Assembly (NCBI RefSeq): GCF_963665445.1
Contig: NZ_OY762276.1
Location: forward strand, 4,396,601 to 4,460,600
DNA from: an uncultured Desulfobulbus sp.
GTDB taxonomy: Bacteria; Desulfobacterota; Desulfobulbia; Desulfobulbales; Desulfobulbaceae
Length of the DNA stretch: 64,000 bases
Reading direction: 5' to 3'
The position numbers and the translations under genes were made by a program. Position 1 is the stretch's first letter; each line of letters starts with the position of its first letter. Under the pieces are notes generated by a model. The model had not been told where the DNA came from and did no database searches. It saw nothing but the letters and a program-made list of their open reading frames with translations. Of the stretch, positions 8,779 to 18,100 are shown in pieces.

Positions 8779-10172
8779 CCGAGGAGCCCCTTCCCCGTCC
8801 CGAAATCCTGGTGGTGGATGACGACATCTACCTGTTGGCCGCCATCAAGCAGACCCTGGTACTCAACGGGTATGCGGTACAGACCTTCGGCAATCCGGTC
8901 GAGGCGTTGAGCAGTCTGGACGCCCACTCCTTTTTGGCGGTCCTGGCCGATATTCGCATGCCGGAGATGGACGGGATGGAGTTGCTGGAACACATTCTCG
9001 AAAAGGATCCGGACCTGCCGGTGATCCTCATCACCGGACACGGCGACATATCCATGGCCGTGGAGGCGGTCAAGAAGGGGGCCTATAATTTCCTGCAAAA
9101 GCCCGTCGACGAGGACATCATCCTGGCCACCCTGTCGCGGGCCATCGAACGGCGTCAGCTGGTGCTGGAAAACCGGCGTCTTGAACAACAACTCATTGCC
9201 ACCCGTGAGGGACGATCCCGCTTTTACGGGCTGGTCGGCAGTCATCCGGCCATGCTTGGCCTCTACAACCTGATCGAGGCGGTGGCCAAGGAGAGCGATC
9301 CGGTGTTGATTGTCGGTGAAACAGGAACCGGCAAGGAGCTGGTGGCCCGGGCTATCCATGATATCGGATGGCGCTGCGCAGCCCCCTATGTGGCGGTCAA
9401 TATGGGCGCCATACCCTCGGAGATGATCGAATCCGAGCTTTTTGGCCACGAAAAGGGGGCCTTTACCGGAGCCATCCAGCGCAAGGTGGGCAAGTTCGAG
9501 TATGCCGGTGAGGGCACGCTTTTCCTCGATGAGATCTGCTCCATGCCTGCACAACTGCAGTCCAAACTGCTGCGGGTCCTGGAAGACCGCACCTTCTCCC
9601 GGGTCGGCAGCAATGCCGTTGTCCCCTTACGGGCACGGATCATTGCCGCCACCAACCGTGATCTGGAGGCGGAGATCGACAAAGGCACGTTTCGTCAGGA
9701 TCTCTTCTTTCGTCTCAATGTTTTGCCGGTGCACCTGCCGCCCCTCCGGGAGCGAAGGGAGGATATTCCCCTGTTGGTGGATTACTTCTGGAACGAGTAC
9801 TGTGGTGGCCAAGGGGGCGAGACACGCCCCTGCAGGCCCGAGTTGATCCACCATTTGATGCAGCAGGACTGGCCGGGCAATATCCGTGAACTGCGAAATT
9901 TTGTCCGCCGTTACTGCGTGTTGGGCGGCCAGGAACCGGGACAGATCCTTCCTGAGGTAGAACCGATTGATGACGAAACCACTTGTCTGCCGTGGAAAGA
10001 GTATATGGAACAGCAGGAACGGTGCTATGTGGAACAGGTACTGCGCAAGGTGGGAGGGCAGGTGAGTGCGGCCCATCAGGTGATGGGAATTTCCCGGAAA
10101 AGCCTCTACGACAAGATCAATAAATACGGCCTTGATCTCAGTCGGTTTCGGGAAGAAAATGCTGACGGCTGA
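8775..10172 (+). CDS. Sigma-54-dependent response regulator (NtrC family)
   Basis: Protein of 465 residues with a complete NtrC layout. The receiver has Asp59 in VLADIRMPEMDG. The AAA+ domain (about 145-385) has Walker A GETGTGKE and the sigma-54 contact motif GAFTGA (within HEKGAFTGAIQ), followed by arginine-finger-type sequence (FRQDLFFRLN). A C-terminal Fis-type HTH (about 425-460) contains AAHQVMGISRKSLYDKI. The intact GAFTGA implies it activates RNA polymerase-sigma-54. It starts inside the kinase stop. Target genes cannot be read from the sequence; I saw no convincing -24/-12 element in the window. Confidence 0.92.
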   Translation: MTEEPLPRPEILVVDDDIYLLAAIKQTLVLNGYAVQTFGNPVEALSSLDAHSFLAVLADIRMPEMDGMELLEHILEKDPDLPVILITGHGDISMAVEAVKKGAYNFLQKPVDEDIILATLSRAIERRQLVLENRRLEQQLIATREGRSRFYGLVGSHPAMLGLYNLIEAVAKESDPVLIVGETGTGKELVARAIHDIGWRCAAPYVAVNMGAIPSEMIESELFGHEKGAFTGAIQRKVGKFEYAGEGTLFLDEICSMPAQLQSKLLRVLEDRTFSRVGSNAVVPLRARIIAATNRDLEAEIDKGTFRQDLFFRLNVLPVHLPPLRERREDIPLLVDYFWNEYCGGQGGETRPCRPELIHHLMQQDWPGNIRELRNFVRRYCVLGGQEPGQILPEVEPIDDETTCLPWKEYMEQQERCYVEQVLRKVGGQVSAAHQVMGISRKSLYDKINKYGLDLSRFREENADG

Positions 10173-10300
10173 ATCAGCGATGAAGGGAGTTGTTCCAGGT
10201 GTCGTACAGATTTCCGTACAGAGGGCCGATTATGAGGTACCCGTGCCCCTGGGGTAATCCGGCCTGGAAGGGATGTCGATAAGTTGCATAAAAATAGGTG

Positions 10301-11287
10301 TTAACGGGGTTCTGGTTTGAGAGTGTGTGCCTGTTCGAGCTGGTCGATGACCTTGAGCATGGCCAGGCATCGATCATGGGGTGATCTGTTTTTCCGATTT
10401 TCCAGCTCCTTGAGGATGGTTTCCAGTTTTTCCCGCAGAACGGGAGAAAGGGCCACGGAAGACGTGGGGGCCAGCAGTTGACGGCCGTAGCGGAGTGCTG
10501 CAGGGAAAAAATCGGTTCTCTGTTGCGGTTGACACCCCTCGCGAATCATCTGCAGCCAGTGCTCAAGCGAAAGATCCGCTATCGAGGTATCCAGGGCGCT
10601 CTTTGCCCCAAACTGTTGCTGTTCCTGGTCTGTATTCTTTTGCGGTGCGACCGTGACCTGTTGAGGTGGTGCCGAGCGTGGGACCGTCCTGTTGGCAGAA
10701 GAGGCAAAAGAGTGGATCTGTTTGCCCATCTCCTGCAACTGCTCAAATTTCTCGGCCTTGTCCTCCGACTCCCGGCGCGGCTCGATGCCATGGGGCTTTT
10801 CCAACACAGGAGAGGCCGGTGCGATCATCTCGGGTTCCGTTGAAGGTGCCTCTTTCGGACTGGGAGGAGCTGCTTCCTGTTTTACCGGATCGAAGAAAAG
10901 GTGCAGGGTATGCTTGCCCGGTTGCAGGGCAATGGTGACAAAGACGGCAATGCTGGCGGCGACAGCGAGGACTGAGCCCACCGCTGCCAGCACCTTGGGT
11001 CGCGAAAAAAGTCGGGTCACCCTGTTTTTCGCTTGGGGATGTTGTTGACTTTGCCGGATGTGATCGAGTTGCACCCAGAGCGATGTGCACTGATCGCAGA
11101 CGGCCAGATGCGTCAGTGCGCTCTCCTTCTCCTGCGGCGTCAGATTCCCCTCCACCAGGGCCGCCATGGTTTGGTCGCTGAGGCATTGCTCGGGAGAAAG
11201 AGAGTGATCGGCGAGCATGGCGAGCCAGGCTAAGCGCTGCTGCTGTTTGTGTCGTTTGGAGAGGTGTTGTGGATTGGCCATGTGCAT
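10301..11287 (-). CDS. Anti-sigma factor with zinc-finger (zf-HC2) domain
   Basis: Membrane protein of 328 residues. Residues 30-75 form a zf-HC2-like anti-sigma domain with the HxxxCxxC motif (HLAVCDQC, His60, Cys64, Cys67). A single transmembrane helix is at about 98-121. A C-terminal region of about 200 residues is rich in Pro, Glu and Gln and presumably extracytoplasmic. It lies 61 bases downstream of a sigma factor gene on the same strand, the usual sigma/anti-sigma order. The start could also be the ATG two codons in (11281). Confidence 0.82.
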   Translation of the reverse strand: MHMANPQHLSKRHKQQQRLAWLAMLADHSLSPEQCLSDQTMAALVEGNLTPQEKESALTHLAVCDQCTSLWVQLDHIRQSQQHPQAKNRVTRLFSRPKVLAAVGSVLAVAASIAVFVTIALQPGKHTLHLFFDPVKQEAAPPSPKEAPSTEPEMIAPASPVLEKPHGIEPRRESEDKAEKFEQLQEMGKQIHSFASSANRTVPRSAPPQQVTVAPQKNTDQEQQQFGAKSALDTSIADLSLEHWLQMIREGCQPQQRTDFFPAALRYGRQLLAPTSSVALSPVLREKLETILKELENRKNRSPHDRCLAMLKVIDQLEQAHTLKPEPR

Positions 11288-11348
11288 AAGGTCAAAAAAA
11301 GCTGCAGTTGAATTAGAGAGACGGTCCCGGCCGGTTGATGTGTCGGCA

Positions 11349-12188
11349 TTATATATCTAAAATTTGCTGCAGTTCCTTCTCCAGGCCGGCGTCGGTGAAG
11401 TCCTGGCGCAACCGGTGCAGCAAGCGGCGCAGCCGACCGTGAACCTGATGCCTGTTCCAGCCGAGCAGCCGCCCTGCTTCCGCAACCGCCATTCCATCGC
11501 GAAAACAGAGTTTGAGTAACAGCCGCTCGCGTGGCTGCAAACAGATCTTCACCTCAAGGAGCTGTGTCAGAGGCAGTGTTTGTTCCTGTGTATTTTGGTC
11601 GCCAAAGAGAAGGTGTGCCAGCACAGTCAGCCACTGTTCCCTCTCCTCGTGCTCCAAGGCCTGCTCGGGCTGAGAACCCTGGTTGTCAGGATCGTGAGCC
11701 GGAATATCGTCGGGGAGTTCTGTCTGCTCGCCACGATAACTTCCGCAGTTGGGAATTGCCGCCAGGAGTTCGTCGGCGGCCTGCTCGGCAGTGGCCATGG
11801 AACAGCCCTGGCGGGAGGTCAGGATTTCCAACGCCTCGGTTGGACTGTACCGCTCCAGGCAGAGCAGGCGAAAAAGACTGGCCCAGATGCCCCCGAGGCG
11901 TCGCACCCATAACGGTGCCTTGATGCGACCGAAACGCGATCGGGAAAAATCTTCCAAAAGCCGCAAGGTCACCGAGGCCAGATAGGTGGCCAAAGAAGAC
12001 TGCCCGCCAAAAGACTGCAGGCGCTGCCAATCGTTTTCCGCGAGTTTATCCATGACATAGAGGGCTGCTTCTTCGGCCAGTTCTTCCTGCGGAAAGCGGC
12101 GTCCGGCAAGACGATTGATCATCGGCCAATGGGCGAGAGCTTTCTGTTGCCAGGAGGGGGATGGGGTCATGGTCTGCTGATTTGCCAT
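11349..12188 (-). CDS. RNA polymerase sigma factor, sigma-70/ECF-like
   Basis: About 279 residues. Region 2 is recognisable but divergent (LAEEAALYVMDKL, SLATYLASVTLRLLEDFSR). A long acidic linker (about 150-200) follows, then a clear region 4 HTH (ERLLLKLCFRDGMAVAEAGR, then HQVHGRLRRLLHRLR). The linker makes it longer than standard ECF factors. The ATG at 12188 is chosen because GAG lies about 11 bases upstream; an in-frame GTG at 12200 would be too close to that site. It is paired with the anti-sigma factor downstream and divergent from the VWA lipoprotein, a combination often seen as one regulatory module. Confidence 0.82.
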   Translation of the reverse strand: MANQQTMTPSPSWQQKALAHWPMINRLAGRRFPQEELAEEAALYVMDKLAENDWQRLQSFGGQSSLATYLASVTLRLLEDFSRSRFGRIKAPLWVRRLGGIWASLFRLLCLERYSPTEALEILTSRQGCSMATAEQAADELLAAIPNCGSYRGEQTELPDDIPAHDPDNQGSQPEQALEHEEREQWLTVLAHLLFGDQNTQEQTLPLTQLLEVKICLQPRERLLLKLCFRDGMAVAEAGRLLGWNRHQVHGRLRRLLHRLRQDFTDAGLEKELQQILDI

Positions 12189-12248
12189 GCGCGTTTTCAC
12201 TCGTTACAATGCTGATGCATTGAGAAAAAAAGTTGCCTCTGCATTTTC

Positions 12249-12349
12249 GTCATTCTTGTAAAAAGCCGCGAGAACGACGTTTCGAGATTCGTAACATACT
12301 GTTTTCACTGTGTGTAACTTTCAGTGTTTTGACTTTTTACGAGTCCATC
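12249..12349. repeat. 101-bp dispersed repeat, copy A
   Basis: Gap-free alignment by eye to copy B at 14842-14942, both starting GTCATTC and sharing GACGTTTCG, GATTC, TTTCAG and TTGACTTTTTACGA blocks. It contains internal inverted pieces (GTAAAAAG against CTTTTTAC), so it could fold. It sits upstream of the VWA lipoprotein gene. Confidence 0.6.
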
Positions 12350-12449
12350 ATTTTCGGCGACACATCCGCTCAAGGAAACCGTCTAGAGGAGTAAATGAGG
12401 CGGAGAGACCGCCTTGACCAGTTTCCATACTCAAGAAAGGAGTTTCATT

Positions 12450-14150
12450 ATGCAGGGGAAAAAGATCACCATACTGCTGGCTTTGCTAATTATGGCCGGA
12501 TGCACTTCAGGTAATCAGGAAAACAAACAAAAAGTTGATGAGTTGCAGGCCCGGGACAAAGCGTCCAGGCAGATGTCGGAGAAGGCCATGAACACCGCGC
12601 CGCGGCCCGCGCCTCTTGCGATGGAGTCGGTCGGCGCTGTTCCACGGATGCAGCATCTCCAGAATTTTTTGAACCCTTGGCCCCAATCGCCACCGAATTG
12701 GAATCGGGAATCGTATAATGCGGTGCAGGAAAATGGATTTATCAATGTGAGCCATGATCCGCTTTCCACCTTCAGTATCGATGTGGACACCGCCAGTTAT
12801 GCCAATGTTCGCCGTTTTGTCAATGATGGCCAGCTGCCGCCGGTGGGCGCGGTTCGCATTGAAGAGATGGTCAACTATTTTTCCTATAATTACCCCGAGC
12901 CAACCGACAACAGCCCCTTTAGCCTCAGTGCCGAGATCGGTCCCAGCCCCTTTCACACGGATTACCTTTTGGCCCGCATCGGTCTCAAGGCCAGGGATTT
13001 GAGTGCCGATAAGTTGCCGCCGTCCAATCTCGTGTTTTTGGTCGATGTTTCCGGCTCCATGCAGGCGGGCAACAAACTGCCCCTGTTGCAGCAGGCGCTG
13101 CCCCTGCTGGTCCGCCAGTTGGGAAGCCGAGATCGGGTGACCATGGTGGTCTATGCCGGTTCGGACAGCGTGGTCCTGCAGCCGACGCCCGGCGATCGGC
13201 AAAAAGAGATCCTTGCCGCCATCGACCGATTGCGGGCCGGTGGTTCGACCCACGTCTCCAGCGGCATCCGTACGGCCTATGACTTGGCCTGCCGCGTATT
13301 TATTCCCGGCGGCAACAATCGGGTTATCCTCGCCTCGGACGGGGACTTCAACGTCGGCGTCACCAGCCGGGATGAGCTTGCCCGCCTGATCGAACAGGAG
13401 CGAAAAGGAGGTGTCTACCTGACCGTGCTCGGCTTTGGCATGGGCAACTATCATGATGATACCATGGAGATTCTCGCCAACAAGGGGAATGGCAACTACG
13501 CCTATATCGATAGCCTGCTCGAGGCGAAAAAGGTGCTGGTGAAGGAAATGAGCGGGACGCTGTTCGCCTTGGCCAACGATGTCAAGATTCAGGTTGAGTT
13601 TAATCCGGCACAAGTTGGCGCCTATCGGCTGATCGGCTATGAGAATCGTGCCCTCGCCGATGAGGATTTCAAGGATGACACCAAGGATGCAGGGGAGGTC
13701 GGTGTCGGTCACCGGGTCACCGCGCTCTATGAGTTGATTCCCGCAGGGCATAAGGCGATTCCCCAACTCGACCCACTCAAATATCAGCAGGTGCAGGCCA
13801 CCGCCGTTGATGGCAGTGATGAGCTGATGACGGTCAAGCTTCGCTACAAAACGCAGGGAAAAACCAGTTCCGAGCAGATTTCACTGGCCGTGGGCGCCGC
13901 TGAAAAACAGGGTTCGGCGGACTTCCGTTTTGCCGCCGCCGTTGCCGGTTACGGGATGCTCCTGACCCACTCGCAACACCTGGGCGATTTCACCTGGGAA
14001 AAATGTCTTCGGCTGGCCCGTGAGGGCCGCGGCCCGGATAACGAGGGTTATCGGGCCGAGTTTTACCGGCTGGTGGAGATGAGCGAGTTGCTGGCCAGGC
14101 AGGAAAAGGCCACGGAAAGGCCGTCTCAGCCGCAACCAGCTTTTAAGTAA
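12450..14150 (+). CDS. Lipoprotein with von Willebrand factor A domain (YfbK-like)
   Basis: The start is set at ATG 12450 because AAAGGAG lies 7-8 bases upstream and it gives a proper lipoprotein signal (ILLALLIMAGC, lipidated Cys18). An upstream in-frame ATG at 12414 has neither. After a low-complexity linker comes the YfbK-type N-terminal module (DPLSTFSIDVDTASYANVR). The VWA domain has an intact MIDAS start at about residue 197 (VDVSGSMQAG). A C-terminal DUF3520-like region ends in SELLARQ. It is probably an envelope-anchored protein that binds partners through a metal site. It is divergent from the sigma/anti-sigma pair, which may control it. Its end overlaps the convergent hydrolase gene by 8 bases. 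Confidence 0.88.
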   Translation: MQGKKITILLALLIMAGCTSGNQENKQKVDELQARDKASRQMSEKAMNTAPRPAPLAMESVGAVPRMQHLQNFLNPWPQSPPNWNRESYNAVQENGFINVSHDPLSTFSIDVDTASYANVRRFVNDGQLPPVGAVRIEEMVNYFSYNYPEPTDNSPFSLSAEIGPSPFHTDYLLARIGLKARDLSADKLPPSNLVFLVDVSGSMQAGNKLPLLQQALPLLVRQLGSRDRVTMVVYAGSDSVVLQPTPGDRQKEILAAIDRLRAGGSTHVSSGIRTAYDLACRVFIPGGNNRVILASDGDFNVGVTSRDELARLIEQERKGGVYLTVLGFGMGNYHDDTMEILANKGNGNYAYIDSLLEAKKVLVKEMSGTLFALANDVKIQVEFNPAQVGAYRLIGYENRALADEDFKDDTKDAGEVGVGHRVTALYELIPAGHKAIPQLDPLKYQQVQATAVDGSDELMTVKLRYKTQGKTSSEQISLAVGAAEKQGSADFRFAAAVAGYGMLLTHSQHLGDFTWEKCLRLAREGRGPDNEGYRAEFYRLVEMSELLARQEKATERPSQPQPAFK

Positions 14151-14637
14151 GCAGGGATGGCCAATCGAGGGTGGGAAAGCAGGTATGCAGCATGTGATCA
14201 TCGTCCTCGAGACGAACCTCGAGGTTGTTGAAGGCTGCCTCCGCCCGGGGCCGCACCAAGTCGGGCGGACAGACGGTGTCGTGCCGGCCCATGACCAGCA
14301 GGGTCGGCACGGCAATTTTCTTCTCTGGCGGCCGGTACTCGCCGAAGTTGAGGGCCGGCGCCAGCAGAACCAGCCTTCGGCAGCGCTCGGGGTGAGCAAT
14401 CGCAAAGCAGGTGGCCATCAGCCCGCCGAAACTTGACCCGACCAGGATGAGCTGGTGCAGGCCCTCGACTTGCCGTTCCAACTGGGTGAGGCGCTGGCTC
14501 AATGTTCCATCATAATTCACCATCTGCACCTGCGGAAAGTGCTGACGAAACCAACGGGCCTTGGTGCCCTGGATGGAGGAATCAAGGCCGTGGAGGAAAA
14601 ATGGGGTTGGCGAAAGGGGGGGGCTGAAGGAAGTCAT
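14143..14637 (-). CDS. Small alpha/beta hydrolase
   Basis: Protein of 164 residues, short for the fold, resembling the YqiA/dienelactone-hydrolase-like small hydrolases. A possible catalytic triad is visible: Ser in LVGSSFGG, Asp in VMGRHDTVCP and His in EDDDHML, with the FLHGLDSS oxyanion-type loop near the N-terminus. It is probably cytoplasmic with no signal peptide. The substrate is unknown. No good ribosome site precedes the ATG. Confidence 0.8.
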   Translation of the reverse strand: MTSFSPPLSPTPFFLHGLDSSIQGTKARWFRQHFPQVQMVNYDGTLSQRLTQLERQVEGLHQLILVGSSFGGLMATCFAIAHPERCRRLVLLAPALNFGEYRPPEKKIAVPTLLVMGRHDTVCPPDLVRPRAEAAFNNLEVRLEDDDHMLHTCFPTLDWPSLLT

Positions 14638-14841
14638 TTGAAATTAATGATGTAAAAAGGCTGATAATTCGATACAGTATAAAACTGCTGCGGTATCGAT
14701 GCGGAGGTTTGGGTTCACGGTACCATTAAAGAGAAGTCCGCACAACAGGTCATCCGTTCGAGTCTCAGCATGTATCGTCCACTTGAGTCTTCACTCTCCG
14801 TTCAGGTTGTTCGTTTCATGTGCCGGCGCAAAAAGACAATT

Positions 14842-14942
14842 GTCATTCCCCTAAAATGCCCTGAGAATGACGTTTCGTGATTCATAACCAACTGATTTTA
14901 CGCTACATGATTTTCAGATTCTTGACTTTTTACGAACTTGTC
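14842..14942. repeat. 101-bp dispersed repeat, copy B
   Basis: Same length as copy A at 12249-12349 and about three quarters identical by eye. The first 30 bases carry an inverted repeat, GTCATTC and GAATGAC. The right end CTTTTTACGAAC is repeated inverted about 100 bases downstream, so this copy may be part of a larger fold-back element. Confidence 0.6.
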
Positions 14943-15062
14943 AAAATGAGCAAAAGAAATACTCTGCTTTTTCAAGAAACGGAGTAGAATGCGCCGCGTA
15001 TATCTGCCGCAAAAAGATACAACCTGAGTTCGTAAAAAAGGCACATAACTTCAATCCAGTTG

Positions 15063-15084
15063 CCGGTATGGTGATCAATACCGG
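15063..15084. promoter_or_regulatory. Operator-like palindrome in front of the PKS gene
   Basis: CCGGTAT, 8 bases, ATACCGG: a perfect 7-base inverted repeat that ends 6 bases before TATAAT (15091-15096). If that is the -10 box, the palindrome covers the -35 area, where a repressor or activator would bind. The call rests only on symmetry and position. Confidence 0.4.
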
Positions 15085-15111
15085 AATATATATAATTCAG
15101 CTAAAAAATAC

Positions 15112-18100
15112 ATGACACGTCGCGTTGCTGTAATCAGTTACGCCTTTCGTTTTCCGGGAACAACCACTGCGGGTTTCTGGGAAGATCTGCTGGCTGGACG
15201 CAATCTCGTCACCGAGGTCCAGGCGGAGCGATGGGCGCAAGAATCATTTTTTCATCCCCAAAAAAATCATCCCGGCACCAGCTATACCTTTGCCGCCGGC
15301 TCGATCGGCGATGTCACCGGGTTCGATGCCCATTTTTTCGGTATATCGCCGCGGGAAGCAACGGTGATGGACCCCCAGCAGCGGTTGCTTCTGGAAATGA
15401 GCTGGGAATCCCTGGAAAACGGCGGCATTTGCCCCTCTTCCTTAAAGGGGAGCCGGTGCGGGGTGTTCATCGGCATTGCCAGTGCCGACTATTCCTATCG
15501 CCTGGCCGACGATCTCAATAGCATTGAGGGGGCGGTGGCCACCGGCAATACCGCAAGCATTGCCGCCAATCGTATTTCCTATGTGTTTGATCTCTGCGGT
15601 CCAAGCATGGCGATCGACACCGCCTGCTCATCCGCCCTGGTGGCCTTTCACCAGGCCTGCAACTCCATCATTTCCGGAGAATGTGCCCAGGCACTGACCG
15701 GGGGGGTGAGTCTGCATCTTCATCCCTATGGGTTCCTGACCTTTTCCAAGGCCACCATGCTTTCTCCCCGGGGCCGTTGCAACGTATTCGATGCCTCTGC
15801 CGATGGCTACGTTCGTTCCGAGGGCGGCGGCATTTTTTTCCTCAAAGAGTACGAGCAGGCCGTAGCTGACGGCGATCCCATTCTGGCGGTGGTGGCGGCG
15901 AGTGCGGTCAATGCCGACGGTCGGAAAACCGGGCTCACTGTCCCCAGCCCCAAACGACAGGCCGAACTCCTGCGACAGGTATATAGCGATGCCGGCATAG
16001 CAGCCGATAGTCTCGACTACCTCGAGGCCCATGGTACCGGAACCGCAGTCGGTGATCCGGTCGAGGCGAGAGCCATCGGTGAGGCCCTGGGCATGAGCCG
16101 AGCTGCCGGACCACTCCCTATCGGGTCGGTCAAAGGCAACCTTGGGCACCTGGAGGCGGCTTCCGGCGTGGCAGGGTTGGTCAAGGCCATCACCTGTCTG
16201 CAGCACCGGAGTATTCCGGCCTCGGTCGGCATGGAGCGCATCAACCCCAACATTGATTGCAAGCGTCTCAATATCGATATCGTTACCGAACCCAGGCCTT
16301 TGAAGACAGAGGGACAACTGACCATAGGGGTCAACTCCTTTGGTTTTGGCGGGGCCAATGCCCACGTGATCCTGCAGACCCAACCCGATCAAGCAGCCGC
16401 AGCATCACCCGCACACCAGGAACCTTGTCCACCGCTGGTGCTCTCCTCGCGCGACCGGGAGGCGCTCCCCCAGTTGGCCGCCGCCTACGCCAAACTGGTA
16501 CAGGAACATCCCCAGGACTACCCGGCCATTGCCTATAACGCTGCATTTCGCCGTGAACAGCTTCCCCAAAGGGCAATTTTCTGGGGAACTGACAGTGCGG
16601 AGATCGGTTCTCTGCTCGATGCCGCGGCCCATGGTGGAACAGGGGCCGGACTCTACAGCGGAACCGGGCTGGACAACGCCTCCGGTGCGGCCTTCATTTA
16701 TTCCGGAAACGGCTCCCAGTGGGCCGGAATGGGAAGCCGGCTGCTGGCGGATCCACTTTTCCAGGCCACCATTGCCGAGATCGACACCCTGTTCAAGCCC
16801 CTGTCCGGCTTCTCCCTCGCTGATGAACTGGCAGGAAACAATGGCGAAGATCGCTACCAGTACACGGAAATTGCCCAGCCGGCCCTGTTTGCCATCCAGG
16901 TTGGCGTCACCCGTATGCTTGAGCGTGACGGCATTGTCCCCGTGGCCGTTGCCGGGCACAGTGTGGGTGAGGTTGCCGCCGCCTGGGCAGCCGGTATCTT
17001 GGATCTGCAGTCGGCGGTGACGGTGATTTTTCATCGCAGCCGCCTGCAGGGAACGACCAAAGGCCAGGGGCAGATGACCGCGATCGGGCTCGGGGGAGAA
17101 GAAACCGCGGAGTTGCTCCAATCTCTTGGGCTTGCGGAAACGCTTGCCCTGGCGGGAAGCAACAGCTATCGCGGGGCGACCCTGGCCGGTGCTCCGGAGG
17201 CGCTGAGCCTCGTGGAGGCCGAGCTGGAACGGCGCGAGATTTTCCATCGCCGGCTCGACCTGGATTATGCCTTCCACAGTCCGGCCATGGATCCCACGGA
17301 AACGGGTGTGTACGAAGCCCTGGCCGCCCTTCGTCCGAAGGGCGGCAGGCTTGCCATGTATTCCACCGTGACCGGCAAGCCCATTGACGGTGCCGAGTTG
17401 GGCGCGAAATACTGGTGGCTGAATATTCGCCGGCCGGTACTGTTTCAACAGGCCATCGAGGCGATGCAGGCCGAGGGCATCAATGTGTTCGTCGAAATCG
17501 GCCCCCATGCGGTTTTGCGCAGTTATCTCAATGACTGCATCAAGGCAGGCGGCAGCGAGGGGCAGGTCATCCCCACGCTCAAACGCGGTGATGATGATCC
17601 TCTGCGAGTGCGCGAGGCCAGTGCACAGGTGCTCATTGCCGGCAGTCCGGTCGATTGGTCCCGGTTTTTCGCATCGTCCTATCCTTTCCTTCAACTGCCC
17701 AACTACCCCTGGCAGCGGGAGAGGTATTGGCATACGCAAACGCCTGAGGCCCATGGCACCCTTGATCGCCACAAGGTGCATCCACTTTTGGGCTATCAGT
17801 TGCGGCAGCAGGAACTCTGTTGGGAAAATCAGCTGGATACCAAGCTGCTGCCGTTTTTGGGCGACCATGTGGTCGGGGACGCAACCGTATTTCCGGGTAC
17901 CGGCTATGCGGAACTGGCCCTGGCCGCAGCCCATGCCTGGCTGGGAGGCGAATTTCTTGAAATCGAGGACCTGGAAATTCGTTCCCCGCTGATCCTTGAG
18001 AACGATCGTTCCCAGTTGGTCCGTATCCAGGTTCAAGGCAAGGATGGCAGCACCACGGTCGTCGGCCGTTCTCTGGGGAGCGATGACCCCTGGACCAGCC

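Larger units (their letters stand above)
14638..15111. other. Intergenic region upstream of the PKS gene
   Basis: 474 bases without a gene. It holds repeat copy B (14842-14942), an inverted partner of that repeat's CTTTTTACGAAC at about 15028-15040 (GTTCGTAAAAAAG), the palindrome at 15063-15084 and an AT-rich TATAAT-like box at 15091-15096. The distance from that box to the ATG is only 15 bases, and no Shine-Dalgarno is visible. Confidence 0.6.

Noticed and set aside
12507-13766. 419-codon minus-strand frame opposite the VWA lipoprotein
   Set aside because: Antisense shadow; the plus strand has a lipobox, MIDAS motif and ribosome site.
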